DNA of 64,000 nt from Megachile rotundata (Eukaryota > Arthropoda > Insecta > Hymenoptera > Megachilidae). Positions 49,391 through 62,200 of this stretch are shown one piece after another; the stretch's first letter is position 1, and each line of letters opens with the position of its first letter. The DNA lies in assembly GCF_050947335.1 (NCBI RefSeq), contig NC_134983.1:7688001-7752000 (forward strand). Reading direction: 5' to 3'. The position numbers and the translations under genes were made by a program. The notes below the pieces were generated by a model. The model was not told the DNA's origin, searched no databases, and saw only the letters and a program-made list of their open reading frames with translations.

Positions 49391-49800
49391 TAACATGAAA
49401 AACTCGTTGACGAGAGCCCTAGTTTCGTGGTGTCATGTCGCGCGATAAATTAATGGCCGGCCATCATTGCGCTCATACACGGTTGTACAGTCACGCGGAC
49501 ACATCGTAACGCATCATTTGTTTTCTCATTATAAATGTGAGCCGCCGCTCTACCGCGCCGTGACACTCAGCCGAAATAAATTGCCACGCGTTACGTTTGT
49601 ACTTTCAATTTATATTTAAAATGACTACAACAGTGGAGGAGGGGGCTCGTGCTGCCACACTGTACGCGGAGACAAATTGCCCATTTGCATAATGCCGTTA
49701 TTTATTAATGATCGCGATGCTGGTACTTCTGGATGCTACATAAATACCCACCTGCAGCGTTCACCAATCGACAAATCAGCCTTCTAATTCGACACACGAT
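49391..49800. promoter_or_regulatory. Candidate conserved regulatory segment
   Basis: GC-richer than its flanks without a convincing coding frame. Visible motifs include the exact POU octamer ATTTGCAT (49683-49690) next to GTTATTTATTAATGATCG (homeodomain-like), and GATAAATTAATGGCCGGCC near 49444. The combination resembles insect developmental enhancers, but conservation is untested. Confidence 0.3.
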
Positions 49801-51640
49801 TGCCTTTTTCTGTTTAACCATTTATACATGATATTTTATTTTATACAACCTTCGAATAATAGTAATCTTTGATTTATTTATGATAAATCTAGCAACGTTT
49901 TCTATGTTACCAAAGATAACTTTTAATGTCACATCAAAATTTTATTTACCCATGAATTTTATCTAATTTATTAGAGAGTTGACGATATTTGACAGCTTGT
50001 CAATAGTGTCGAACTTCGTATAAATATGATAGAAATGAATAAATAGTGTTACCAGACTGCGGATGCTTATACATATATGATATATGAAAGAAAAATATAA
50101 ATCGTGAAATTTAGATCCGTAAATTACGGATTACATTTATGTTTATTTTGCTTCCGATGTGTCATAAATGCATAAACACCCACAGCCTAGCTATTACAAA
50201 TGGTTATTAAATTGTTAATGCACTGAACCATTACTGAATTAATTATTGCAATAGTTTGTGGAGTTGGGTTTGAAAATGAACATGAAATTTCAATATGATG
50301 AACTATGTCTAAAAATTAACATTTCACAAGAAATAGAATTTCACAAAAATAGGTTTTGGTATATTTACTAGTATGTGATGTTAACGTAGTATGTGTACAC
50401 TATCATATACAAATTAATGTACGGTCATTTATGCAGACTATTTCCTGTCTTATCCATTAAATAATTTTATATCAACTTCATTGTATTTCACCACTTTTAA
50501 ATTTATCAGTCACTACCTCAGTTAGCAAGTAAAAATTATATTTATTGACCAAGTCTTTTTGCCTAAAATAAGTTTATAAATATAACTATAACAATTTTCA
50601 TATTGTACTTATAACATTTATTTTTCAATTCTGAATAAGATCTATAATGATCAACAGTGATGAAAACTCCATAGACAAACAGAAGTGTTCAGATTTAATC
50701 AAAGAATCGTGCTCACAGAATTTTCAACTTGTCATATTTCTCGCACGACAACTATAATTATAATCCTTTTACCACAAAACAAGGATATCTGTCACTGAAT
50801 TTTAAACGTAAGTTTTCACACCAGCGTCGTATATCAGCTTTCTATTTACGCTAATTATATACCGATAACAGAACCACCTATCTATCTACCATAAAAAAGA
50901 AAACCGACGAACGATCACGAGAACCTGTTCATAATCATAAGACTAACAGTTTGGTATGTTGAGTGGTATAGATTAATGAATTCAGCAGGAAATATCCAAT
51001 TCGAGAATACTCACCGGTTAAAGAGATAAAGTAGACAGTAATCATACTTTACTGATTCCACCTAATTGTAACTTCGGGAAACTTGATTACATAGCAACTA
51101 AAAATTGCCCTATTTGCAAACAGTTTAATTTGTTCAAAAGTTTAAGATCCAAGAGATTCATAACACTTCCGACTTTGCACTGATTAATTCTTCTTTGGAC
51201 TAAAATAGAATCGTGAGACGAGTTTTCTCTAATTTACATGAGTGGTATAATTCAGCTGAAATTCATGATGGATTCTGTAATTCTCACAAGTGTGTGGTAT
51301 TTCATAGGAACTGAACATGTGTGATTAGGAGATACACAAATTCTTGCAAATATGATTTCATAGAAATAGATGGATTAGTGATAGGTTGAGATAGGAAGAT
51401 TCGAGTTCTCATCTTTATAAAAATAATGTAATACAATATCACAAGAATCAGTCTCTATATCTTCTGTCTATAACGGATGAAAATCTACATTATACTTGAC
51501 ACTGTTTTTCTAATAGAATGAAATTTAAACTTCAACAAGGAGAACACGTGGATAAATAAGTTGAATAAGTGTAACCTACTGTTAAATACGAAATAGCTCT
51601 TCCTTCAACTGAATGCATCGGCATATTTTAATTAATTAAT
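49801..51640. other. AT-rich unique sequence
   Basis: No repeat array or recognisable gene. Confidence 0.5.
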
Positions 51641-52460
51641 ATTTGTGCAGATAGTAATTAGTCCATAATGTTCGGTGCGAGTATCAAAGCCGAGTTGCCA
51701 GCCAAAAGAGTCAGAATATAAAATATCGAGGAAAGATACAGTGCGAGTACAAGCGTGCCAGGCGTGTTGGAGTTTGCGCGACTTCTCGGCGTAACCAAGA
51801 TATACGAGCACTTTTCCCCAAAAAAGTGTTAAGGAATTATGCTTCACAGAGTAAATGAGATGTGTCTGCACCAGGACATAGATCACCGGCATGCTATCCA
51901 TTCTCACCACCGTGGAAATAAATACGATCTTCCTCGCGAAAGAGACTGCCGTGGAACGCGTTGGAAAAAGAAGACGAAAAGGAAGGGTGCCGTTGGTTAG
52001 AAAAGAAGAGACAGTTAGAAAGGATGGTTAGTCGAAGAAGGATAGTGAAATCGTCTCCTAGAGGCCCGCATCCAGCAGCCACATCTTTCTACCCGACACT
52101 CGGGGGATCCAACGTAGCCATTTCTCTGGCCTGTTATACGCCACCTATATACGTATCTACTACCCTCGGTACGTAGCTACAGCCAGCAAATAAATTGATC
52201 CATTACTCAACCGAGCAGTCATCTTCCTTCCTTTCGCTTCTGTTCGCTGGTTTCGCTTGCCGGCTTTTTCCTGCAGACTTTTCCGGGAATGCTGCCAGAG
52301 ATTCGGTAAAGCCCTTTTCACGGCCTGTTGCAGAGACAATGATACGCCGCGATTTACTCGCGCGAGTACCTAGCAACCAGAAAACCGAGAAATCGATGCC
52401 ACTTCGAAGGGATTTCACATGTCGAAGTACGTGTACATGTGGGATTCAATTTTGCTAAGC
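51641..52460. other. GC-richer island
   Basis: GC-balanced DNA with overlapping short frames on both strands (51632-51910 minus, 92 codons; 52195-52458 plus, 87 codons). None has a recognised domain. Possible exon or regulatory DNA, undecidable here. Confidence 0.35.
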
Positions 52461-55400
52461 ATAATACAATAACGAAACATCTACACAGTAGGAAGAGTAA
52501 CGGAGCTTTTTAAATTTAAGGAAAAGCGCCATCTATCAAAGCAATATGTTATCTGAAAACAGCATACCGCCCCTACAAAATTCTTTCTCTGATGCTGTTC
52601 TCTCTTTTCACATACGTTTGTTATGTAAGATCAACTTTATTTATATTATACATGTGGTATATTTTCCTTATCAAAGTCGAGCTCAGTTAGACTTTTCATA
52701 GACATCGAAATTGAATTAGAATTCTAGGTTAGACTTTACAGTGAAGTGTTAATTGATCGTTAAAATCCCTTGTTGAGGCTATCTGCAGTTCTTTGTGAAA
52801 GAACAAGAACAAAGAAACGTGTAACGGTCTCGATTTATGTAGCCATATACATTTTATAGTATAACAGAACGTAGTACATAAATACATAGTCCTGGACAGC
52901 GGTTAGATCGATCGCAATCACTATACGATTCTTTATTTTCGTTCGCTCGAACTGCGCTCACGGTAACTGATCGCGTCCGATCAGTTAGCGCGACCTTACT
53001 ATAGGTACAACAATTATTGAGTTAACTTTTCTGAACATAAAAATTCGTCATCGTAAAAATTTTCATATACAATTCCTTTTATATATAAATATGAATGTAT
53101 ATTCCTCTTAATTTTGAATTTAAAATATCTCAGACTGTTGAATTTTTTAACATTGTACTTTGATACTTCTTTATATAGAATTCTTGAAAGCATCGATTTA
53201 TGTAGAAGAAACTATGTCATTCTGTTCGAAAAAAGATGTAGAGTCCTCTGCGACCCATTTCACCGAAAATAATCTGACAATAATCAGCCAGTTTGTACCA
53301 TTTAGTCAAACAGAGAACGAAATCGATATCTGCTTTTGGATTTAACACTTCGACAGACATATTCGCATAAGAGCAATTAATGCTTTTTTGTCATGTTACT
53401 GGATAGAGTATCACTTTAGTATTGAAGTGATTTTGTTGCTACATTCGTATTAAAAATTAGGACATTGCTAAAAATCAGGCATTGATTTTATTCAAAGATC
53501 TTCTAATTTTGAATATTATATTGATGTGAGTGAAATATAGTCAATAAATGGATAAAACTGTAATTGAATATAATTGTTATCTTTCGTAAATAAATATACG
53601 ATTCCAATTATCTCAAAAACCAAGCCTTATGTGGAAGCATTTTATTGTCGACTTATTTTCTCACGTAATTAGCCCCTGTTCCGTTGTACAAGTTACATGG
53701 CACCCCGTATATCATTCAGAATTGTTCATTCGACTGCACGTAGTATTCTGCTTAATTCTCTGTATGACGATCGCGTGAGATCACATATCGATTTTTTATT
53801 TGTGCGTTAATTCCCAGTTCTTCGCAATCAACATCCGGATTGTGTCTTAATGACTGTTTCGCGTGCGTAATTTAGTATAACCCTGTTTCGCTGAATGATT
53901 CTGTTCGTGTTAAAATGTCTTACTGTTTTTATTGTTTCATATATTCATTCAGTTTGGTTAATTAAACAAGTATTTAATTAACGTTCCTGGCATTCCTTAT
54001 TTTATACAATTGCTCGTTTGTGAGATAGTAAGCCTCCTGTACACGATACACTTCTGCCTTCGTGAAACGAAGATTAATAGTTTTTTTATTTTAATTATAA
54101 AATGCTAATGAAATTTGTAGCGAACTTAGTCTTTGATAAATTGAACTTGACGTTTTATATTGTCCTTATTTCATAAAATACATTTTTATAACGCTTCAGA
54201 TAACATTTATTTATAATTCATGAGATACCAGAATAATTAACATGATTAAAAGATAGGATTTGTAATTTATTTTTATCTAAATTATCGCATCAGATCGTGG
54301 GTTCGCTTATAAAACATTTAGATAATTTTGTTTAAAAAACAGAAATCACGTTTCAAGATCATCGCAAGATCAAATGTGCAGGATTCTCATTTGATACAAA
54401 ATATTTTTTGTTTAAAACATTTTCTCATATCACTCATTGTTTTGAAATATTTGACTGGTAATAAGCAAAACGAATTGTGTATAATCTGAAAAGTAATTGC
54501 ATTGAGTTTAAAAGAATAATGTACTGCTTTAATTAAGGGTATACAATTTGATCGTATCACGGTTATAAAATCCTATTCTGTACTTCGCAAAACACATGAA
54601 CTGCTCACAGTAATGTACATTATAGACAGCACACAACCTCGAAAAAGAATTCAAAGAAAATAGAACAATATATTTATTTATATTTCAGTGTCTGTGAGTG
54701 GCCACCGCGGTGACGATGTAAAACGTTTGTAAAAAATAAATGGTTGTAGCAAACAATCCTAAAATTCTACAGTTCGTAAACTCTTTTGCGTACGTGATTT
54801 TCAAAACCAATAAATTACGTTTATAAAAGTGAAAATACCGTTTTATTTACAGAACGAACGTCGGCCAATTTGAAAAGCAGAACGTGCTAATCCTATTTAA
54901 ACGAAATTTACGATCTACAAAATGGTGCGCAATAAAACGAAGAAATTAACCTTTCTAGTACTGTGAATGCGTATGATATCTTACGAAAAATATTGTAAAA
55001 TTTGTTAAGAAAACGGTATTTTATAGACGAATATAAGGCAAGTAGCAGTGAGGCGTCAAATAAGATGTTTGAATTATTGCTTCATTGACGTGACCTGCTC
55101 GATTAATGTCTGCAGTAGCTCTCACATCTTCACATTTTATGTTATATTTGTGGTAGCAGTTACTATTCTATTTTTGAAGCGATTTCCTATTGTGCAGTTC
55201 ACGTTAAAAATTTAGAAGTTTTGATTCTGTGTTAATATATTATCTGAAATATAAAAAATAAAGTAACAAAGATACAAGCTATAAGTAAATAATATTTATT
55301 ATTTACTGTATAAAATTGTAAATGTACAAGACATTTACCTTTATTTTTCATATTTTTGTTATTTGTTACTAAAGTATTTATAACGTGGATATTTATATGG

Positions 55401-55980
55401 CATTCGTATTTTAATTTACAGAATAAATATTGCAACATAAGCTTACAGTATCTATACTTTTTATAACATTGTAATAGTACTACTATTGCGTATTAAATGA
55501 CTATTAAAAAAATTTTAATAGATCTTAAAAATTGCTGCTTGCATAATATTTAGAATTTAGCTAAATATTTATCTAAAAAATTAACACCGGCAAAAGATAT
55601 CGAATGAATACATTTGAATTTTCGCGCCAAGACGGTCACCTGTGGCGCCATTTTCAAACGATGATGAACGCCTAACAAATCACGGATAAAGATCAATATT
55701 ACATAAAAATAAACTGACAAATACACTATAAAACTATACTGTTGCATTCACAAACTTAAAACTAAAATTTTTAAGAATTATTCTTCAATTATTATTAGAA
55801 TATACAAAGAAGCGGACAATTCAGCGTCCATTAAAATAAAGTTTAGTCTTAATTTATTGAAGGAACGTTTCGAATCAATTTACAATGTTGTCAAGATCAA
55901 ACTCTCTTAATTTCATAAGAAAAATTGCCGTAAAAAAAGATTATTGATAGTCACGGCGAGCACAGTATCTTGGATGGCCA
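52461..55980. other. AT-rich unique sequence
   Basis: No gene supported. CATGGCACCCCGTATA at 53697-53712 resembles a decayed transposon right end. A YY1-like GGCGCCATTTT is at 55644-55654. Confidence 0.45.
52964..52987. other. Perfect 10-bp hairpin
   Basis: TAACTGATCG (52964-52973) and CGATCAGTTA (52978-52987) are perfect inverted repeats with a CGTC loop. It sits in a CpG-rich patch (52900-53000) also carrying TAGATCGATCG. Confidence 0.5.
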
Positions 55981-56480
55981 GCCATCATGAAACTCGAGCG
56001 AGATCATAACGATGCTGGTCCTCTTAAAAATGATCATCGGTCCTGTCAGCCGAGGTGGTACGAAATCGGAGGTTCGTTCGCTTTTTGTCGATGAATGGGA
56101 CAAGGATCAACACGTACGGTAGCCGGTAATACTCGATGTTACGAACGCTCGGTAGAGTGGCAAGCTGTCAGCCCGCCGCCGTGCTGTCACTCTCCTGTCT
56201 GGTTGCTGTCTATCTGTCATTCACTCGCTCAACCCACTCATTCGGGCAACCCATCTACTCGGACGTTTTTTCGCCTTCTCTCCTCTCTCTCTTTCTCTCT
56301 GTCTCTCTCTTTTTAATCTCTCTTTTTCGTGACTGATGTTCAAACCCGTTGGCCCCGTTACAACGACGTCAGCACGCATCTGCCAGTAAAAATATATTCT
56401 TTTTTTTTCGATTCACGATGTCCTGCGAAACATTCGTTCCAGATGCTCGATACGTCCACGGTGGTCCGGGAATTGTTTTC
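55981..56480. other. GC-rich island with CT tract
   Basis: GC-richer than its flanks, ending in a CT-rich tract (about 56265-56330). Frames of 66-73 codons through the tract are low-complexity. Confidence 0.35.
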
Positions 56481-57707
56481 GCTACTTTAATGATCATGTT
56501 GTGTTAATTTATGCGTAACAACCGTCTGAAAGTTACTGCGATAAAAATGGCTGAATTTTTATAGCTGTGTAGGATAGGATTAAATAATTTTGACAGTAAT
56601 TTTTTGTTTGGATGAATTATTGCGGATTGGAAATATTTTATTGTGAATAAAGTGATCGGAAATATTTCATTCGAGGTTTGCTGAAGTAATTCATATGTAC
56701 ATAACCTATCTTGTAGAATGTTTGATTTTTAAAAAATTGTTTTGGACTCCTATTTTAGAGAGATGGATCAGTAATATCTAAGGAAGAAAAATATTTTATT
56801 TAAATTATAAGAGCAATTAATTAATTTGACGAAGAAAGAAATTAATTTTCGATTTCGCAAGAATGTATGTAATTTCAATTTTGATGTAATCTGATACTCG
56901 TCGATTAAGTTAATTAAATGTAAAGGAAAGTGAGCATTTGTCGTTCTATCTAGTAGAAAGAAATATGAAAAGCCTGCGACGTGGTACGTTGCGCGGTGAT
57001 ATATAGAATTCTCGACCCCTTACAGACGAACTGAGCATAAATCACATGGATTTACAGTCCCCAGTTAAAAAGGGTAACGCAATATTTATAGTCATCTCGT
57101 GCAGTTACATGTAACAAATTGAACTTTTATATAAACGTGTATACGATGCCTCTACTGGCAAGCACAGATTTTAATTATCGATATCGATTTATTGGCAATA
57201 CATATTAATGCAGCAGCGAGCTACCTCACGTACCGGTGTTTATTCATATTGATGGAACCAGATTGAAACATAAACCGGATATGCAAACTACAGGTTCAAT
57301 CGTTCGATATTTTACGATACAAAAAGGGGACAATTGTATAATTGACACAAAAATTGTTATTCTGTCCTTTTCGCCTTTCATTCGACGTTGAATTATTGCG
57401 AGATAAACGAACGAACCGGACATCGTTAATCGATGTGTTTGCGCGCTTGCAAATTAGATTATATTAACATTTATTAATGTTTTCTATCGTTCATTAATGC
57501 TTTCTTATTAGATTTAACACTTTGAATACCGCTTACATCTCGAATATGTTAAAACATAACGTTTATTTCGTTATAACTATAATTTGCATTTGTTAGCAAT
57601 TTTTTGTTGTATAATTATTAATGATTCATCAGATTATAAAAATGTGAGAATAGCGGGTAAAAAAGCCTTGAATATTTTACTATTCTTTCAAATCACTATA
57701 GGATCTA
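56481..57707. other. AT-rich unique sequence
   Basis: No gene recognised; ends at the Tc1-like element. Confidence 0.45.
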
Positions 57708-57709
57708 TA

Positions 57710-58277
57710 CTGGAGGACAAAAGTATTCGTACACTTGAAATATAGAAATAAAAGCAATATTTTTTATATTATTAATACTTTCTATATTAATAATAATACA
57801 TAAAATGACGGGTAAACATTTATATTTAAATATTTTAAAAGAAAATTTACAAGATAGTGCAGATGAATTAGAATGAATTAGATTTATGAATTAGATGAAT
57901 TTTATTTTCAGCAAGACTATGACGCGAAAAATACAGCCTATATGCATAGTGCGTGAGTGGTTGTTAATACCAATACTCCCCACATGTTAGCAACTCCGCC
58001 ACAATTGCTTGACTTAAATCCTATCGAACATGTATGGGCGAAACTAGAAAAAAATGTGCGAAAACATGATATAACGTCGAAAGAACACTTGAAAGAAATA
58101 TTAAAAAGAGAATGGTGTAATATAGAACCTGACTTCGTTAAAAGTTTGGTGTTGTCAATGTCCGATATATTACGTGAAGTGATTCGCCGGAAGGGTTATC
58201 ATACAAACTATTAATTTATAAAATTCCTGCTAAAATAATTGTAGCAATAATTAAGTGTACAAATACTTTTGTCCCAG
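57710..58277 (+). mobile_element. Internally deleted Tc1-like transposon
   Basis: Terminal inverted repeats are at 57710-57736 (CTGGAGGACAAAAGTATTCG then TACACTT) and 58253-58277 (AAGTGTACAAATACTTTTGT then CCCAG). They are identical apart from a two-base indel and one substitution. TA precedes the left end; the right flank no longer shows TA. At 568 bp it is about a third of a full Tc1 element. It retains only the 3' part of the transposase, so it is a deletion derivative. Confidence 0.88.
57906..58214 (+). pseudogene. Tc1-family transposase, C-terminal fragment, broken
   Basis: The intact family protein is a nuclear DDE transposase of roughly 340 residues that cuts and pastes the element at TA sites. 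Visible here are FQQDYDAKNTA (57906-57938), matching the FQQDNDPKHTA block that carries the second catalytic Asp, and DLNPIEHVWAKLE (from about 58011), whose Glu is the third catalytic residue of the DD34E triad. The N-terminal DNA-binding domain and first catalytic Asp are missing. A stop at 57954-57956 interrupts the frame, and nearby codons for VREWL are readable only in another frame, which indicates frameshift decay. From 57957 the frame is open to the stop at 58212-58214, ending in KGYHTNY, a typical family-style C-terminus. It lies between two well-preserved terminal repeats. No functional transposase can be made from it. Confidence 0.9.
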
Positions 58278-60110
58278 CGACTTCTTGCAGTCTTGTGAAT
58301 TTCAAGTCATTTCAAGTTACTACGTGATGTTATTGCCTTCGGTTTTGGGTCATTTGTTGCTGTAAGTGTAATGTTTAATATACAGCTATATATGATTAAA
58401 TATACTCAATAATATTGAAAATATTGTTCTTTTTATCTCTCTATTTCAACTTTTATTCTCCACTGTTATTCTGAATATTAAAATGTTATTCTTATAAGCA
58501 GTTATTCAAGAAACCTGTACCTCGTCTATTTTCTTGATACGAAAATTTGCACTTGGGAACATGAACTAAAAAATAAACTATTACTTTAACTTTGCATATA
58601 TAATCAAGTATTCTCCCATTAATGTCTCATAACCTATCATCTTTCTTTAACAAGTAGCGAAGATTTTTGCAAAAGTTCTTTCTCCAAATCGCCAGGAGCG
58701 TCTAAAATGATTACAAACCGGTCTAAATATAAAATCCGGAAACAGAACATCGAATTTTGTATAATCGTTTTCAAAAGAATTCAGCGAACGAAGTAAAGCG
58801 TTTACGAGAAACTATGTATTACTGTCAAAAGTAAACTAAAGTAAGGTGTACTTATAGCTGCAAATTAAGTATAATTCCGTCGGTCGTAACAACATAACAA
58901 CGGGCCGATACACAACTATTCAACGTAATTATTAGGACTCGGAACATTGTACTACGTTTTTAAAATTGCGCTTAAATTACAGTCATGTAACATTTGACGG
59001 ATATCATTTGGTTGTATGGTGTCGAACACATTCACGAATGCGAGAGAACATACGCGATGTCGATGAAAATTTAATACGTTTTTCATGATTACCAGTTAAG
59101 TGCAAAGCTATTTAGCAAGTTTTATTATTATGTTTAATTATTATCGTTATGTACGATAATAGCCGTCATCAAAAACTTCTTTTCATTTCGTAATTTTGTT
59201 GTGAAACAGTTCATCTGCGTTTATGAAACATTTATGTAATTATTATATTCCGATGAAACGTCATTCGATCTAATCGGTATCGTGATTATGGTCATTAGGA
59301 CTATAAGGAAGCGGAAGTACATGAAAATTACCGAGATTTCTATCTACTTTTTCGTTTTAATTGAATTTTCAACCACAAAAAATATTATTAAGATATAGAT
59401 TGCAACTGATGCCGTGCAATCGCAATGCGAAACCCACTTTACAATTTTATCTTTTTAGTTGTTTTATTTTAATTAATAGTAAATTAGTAAACGGTAAACG
59501 GTTCTAGAAACAAATATTTATAATTCATATCGTTTGTAAAATAAAACAGTGAATTCTGAATAAAATGCAGATAACATCTGTTTGCACAATTCTGTAAAAC
59601 AAATTTAATATAATTCAATTATCACAAAATCTTTTCTGAAGAAACATCCTATAGAGAAACTGCTCTATAATATCTTTAAAAAATTCAGCTTCTTAAATTT
59701 GCTTATAACAGTTTCAAACCTAAATTTCAAAATTTCTTATTATTCTTTATTTCTTATAAAATCAATCTTATTGAGTTCTCAAAAATTAAGCAAAACATTT
59801 TAATAATAAATGTTGACGAAATTGCCATTGTTTTGTATACATAAGTTTGCATAAAAGTTCATAAATAACCCATTTATAAATATTCACAAAATTATAATTT
59901 TATTGTACGTACAAAATTGCATAAATGTTCATAAATATCTCAACTGTAAATGTTCACAGAAATAACATCGTATCTCACATACAAAATTGTACAAACATTC
60001 CTAAAGAAATTACAAGTATTCACGGACTTTCTCAATAGTATAAAAACCAGTGTTAACAATACAGATTTTGACAGTATTAACAATATAGATTATCGTAACA
60101 TTGAGATTCT
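58278..60110. other. AT-rich unique sequence
   Basis: No gene recognised. Words such as GTACAAAATTGCATAAATGTTC recur loosely over 59820-60000, probably an old short-period repeat. A 103-codon frame begins there (59950-60261) without known domains. Confidence 0.45.
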
Positions 60111-60700
60111 ATACATCGTAAAGGAACAGCCTGACGTGTTTTCAATTCGTAGAACGTACAGCGGAGTAATAATTCAAATTGAAAAAAGGCCGAGCGTTAT
60201 GCAGATTGATCGTCAGCTCGGAAAGCAAGGAAATGAGAGTGCAGAGGAAGCAGCAAAATAAACGTAACAGCGTACGAGTAACGAGAGAGGCAAAGTGGCT
60301 GTCTCCCCGCCATAATGCCCCTCCCTTTAAACCCCTTCCTTTACCCCTTCCTTCTTCTCCTCACCTGGCAGGTGAGCAACGAGTCCGTGGCGCGGGTTAC
60401 CATTATGTCTACAGCCTTGAATTAAAATGCCATATAATGACACAGCTAGGCAGACTGTATAATTTATGTCCATAAAAATAAAATTATAATTACAGAGGTG
60501 CGGACTGCGAAAAGACGGTAATAATATGGCTGCCCGCTGTGATCGTTGCGTGTTCCGCGCGTGTATTTCGCGTTGCTCGTAGATGCTCCGTCATTATTGT
60601 TGTTATTATTATCATTGTTGTTATCTTGTTGGTGTCGCATACTGACAATGACGCGCACCATACTGGATAACGGTGTTTTTGTTTCTCGGTTAAATGTTCG
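60111..60700. other. GC-balanced island with trinucleotide microsatellite
   Basis: GC-richer than its flanks with a pyrimidine tract (60325-60362) and a GTT/ATT-rich trinucleotide repeat (60593-60633). Opposing frames of 84-99 codons cross the trinucleotide repeat (poly-Leu on plus, poly-Asn or Ile/Thr-rich on minus) and are low-complexity. Confidence 0.4.
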
Positions 60701-61197
60701 GTATGAAGTTTTATGTATAACGTACACGGTTGCTCCAATATCACTCATCGATGAATTGTCAATAACTTATAAATATTTATTACTCGTTTTGACGATATTA
60801 ACGATAAATGCCCGAAAGCCATTCTTTTTTAAATTTGTACAATAAAATGTAGCAGCAAGTTCGACAATTTTATCGTATTTGTTAATAATTGATAGATGTT
60901 AATATCACTTACGGCTGAAATAACGATACCGAAACCGATATCTAATTTTTTACACTATTGGACATTGTATCGGATTTGTTCAAAATATAATTTAAATTTG
61001 TACATTAAAAAATTTCGCAAAATTCGTTGACAAGTGTCTAAGTTCTAACGAAATTTTACAAATGGAAAACAGTAAGATTAGAAATTTAATTTTTACAAAA
61101 TACGAAAGTCTTTAAGTACAGAATACCCTGTTAACATAGAATCCCTCTTAACTCAAGTATCTCGTTTTTTCAACGCTAACATTAATATACAGGCTGT
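60701..61197. other. AT-rich unique sequence
   Basis: Nothing recognisable. Confidence 0.45.
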
Positions 61198-61199
61198 CT

Positions 61200-61471
61200 C
61201 ACAGTATAGGTCCCTGAAATGGAGGGGGTAGCTGACGTCGAAAAACACGGACCAATCAGAGCGCGAGGATTACGCGCGCTCAGCCACTAGGTTCGAAGCT
61301 GTCGCTCTCGCGTCTGCGCATGCGTAATCCTCGCGCTCTAATTGGTCCGTGTTTTTCCTTAATAATTCACAAACAAAACTTCAATCCCCAATTTTGCAAA
61401 GGGAAATTTTATTCAAAATCACGTCAGCTACCCTCCATTTCAGGGACCTACACTAATTGTGAGACACCCTG
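61200..61471 (+). mobile_element. Compact inverted-repeat transposon, copy 3, no minisatellite
   Basis: A 272-bp element flanked by TA (61198-61199 and 61472-61473). It has the same ends and core as copies 1 and 2, in copy 1 orientation. The left inverted repeat lacks about 70 bp of the middle (GCTGACGT joins directly to CGAAAAACACGG). The centre holds GAGGATTACGCGCGC, then the unique core with the NRF1-like TGCGCATGCGT (61315-61325). CCAATCAG is at 61252-61259; the partner on the right is mutated (CTAATTGG, 61336-61343). There is no 15-bp array. Confidence 0.9.
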
Positions 61472-61473
61472 TA

Positions 61474-62200
61474 GAACGAAATAAGTACAGGACTATTCAA
61501 AAGCATTGCGTATCTCGAATACGCATAATCTTCAAATGTTTTCAAATGTGAAAGGTATATTTTAACAGACATTTTAAAAATGTCAAAGGCACATAGGCAT
61601 TTTTAAAATATCAAAGGTGTATTTTAACATTTTTTATCAATATTTACCCTGTTAATACCAAAATGTTAAATCGTGTCTTTAAAATGGTTTCTTCCCGAAC
61701 AACTCATTACGTAAAGTAGAAATTGACTAATAATTCTCTAAGCGATGATTTATAGTACAATTAGGAATAATTCTTCTTTTTATTCAATTACTTAATGTCG
61801 CATTAAATTCCGATTAATCATTCAGTCCGAGATAAAATGTAATTTGCAGAAGAGTTAACAGTCTGAATGATAATTTGGATGACAACGCAAATTACGTTTT
61901 ATTATTCATGACAGGACTGCAGATGCGTCTAATTTGTTTATATGATATCGCATTAACCTTCGAGTACAAATGTTAATCATTTTCATCGGAAAAAACATTA
62001 ACTAAAAAGGTGGAAATATTTTTATTTATTTACTCTTTTAATCCACATTGACCTATTCAGTATAATTTGCAAGTTTAACCTAAACGGAGATGCGAAGCAA
62101 ACTTTAAGTATTAACAGATTTTTTAGCTTAAATTGGAGAATTAATCTCCATATTTTTTTGTCAAGAGATAATTTCAAAATCTGTATTAATGACTAAACTT
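61474..62200. other. AT-rich unique sequence
   Basis: No gene recognised. Confidence 0.45.

Noticed and set aside
57957..58214. Treating the 85-codon transposase frame as an intact small gene
   Set aside because: It begins just after an in-frame stop inside a Tc1 remnant and lacks the DNA-binding domain and the first two catalytic Asp residues.
60546..60845. 99-codon plus frame with a poly-Leu run
   Set aside because: The leucines come from a GTT/ATT trinucleotide microsatellite; the opposite strand is also open through the same repeat.
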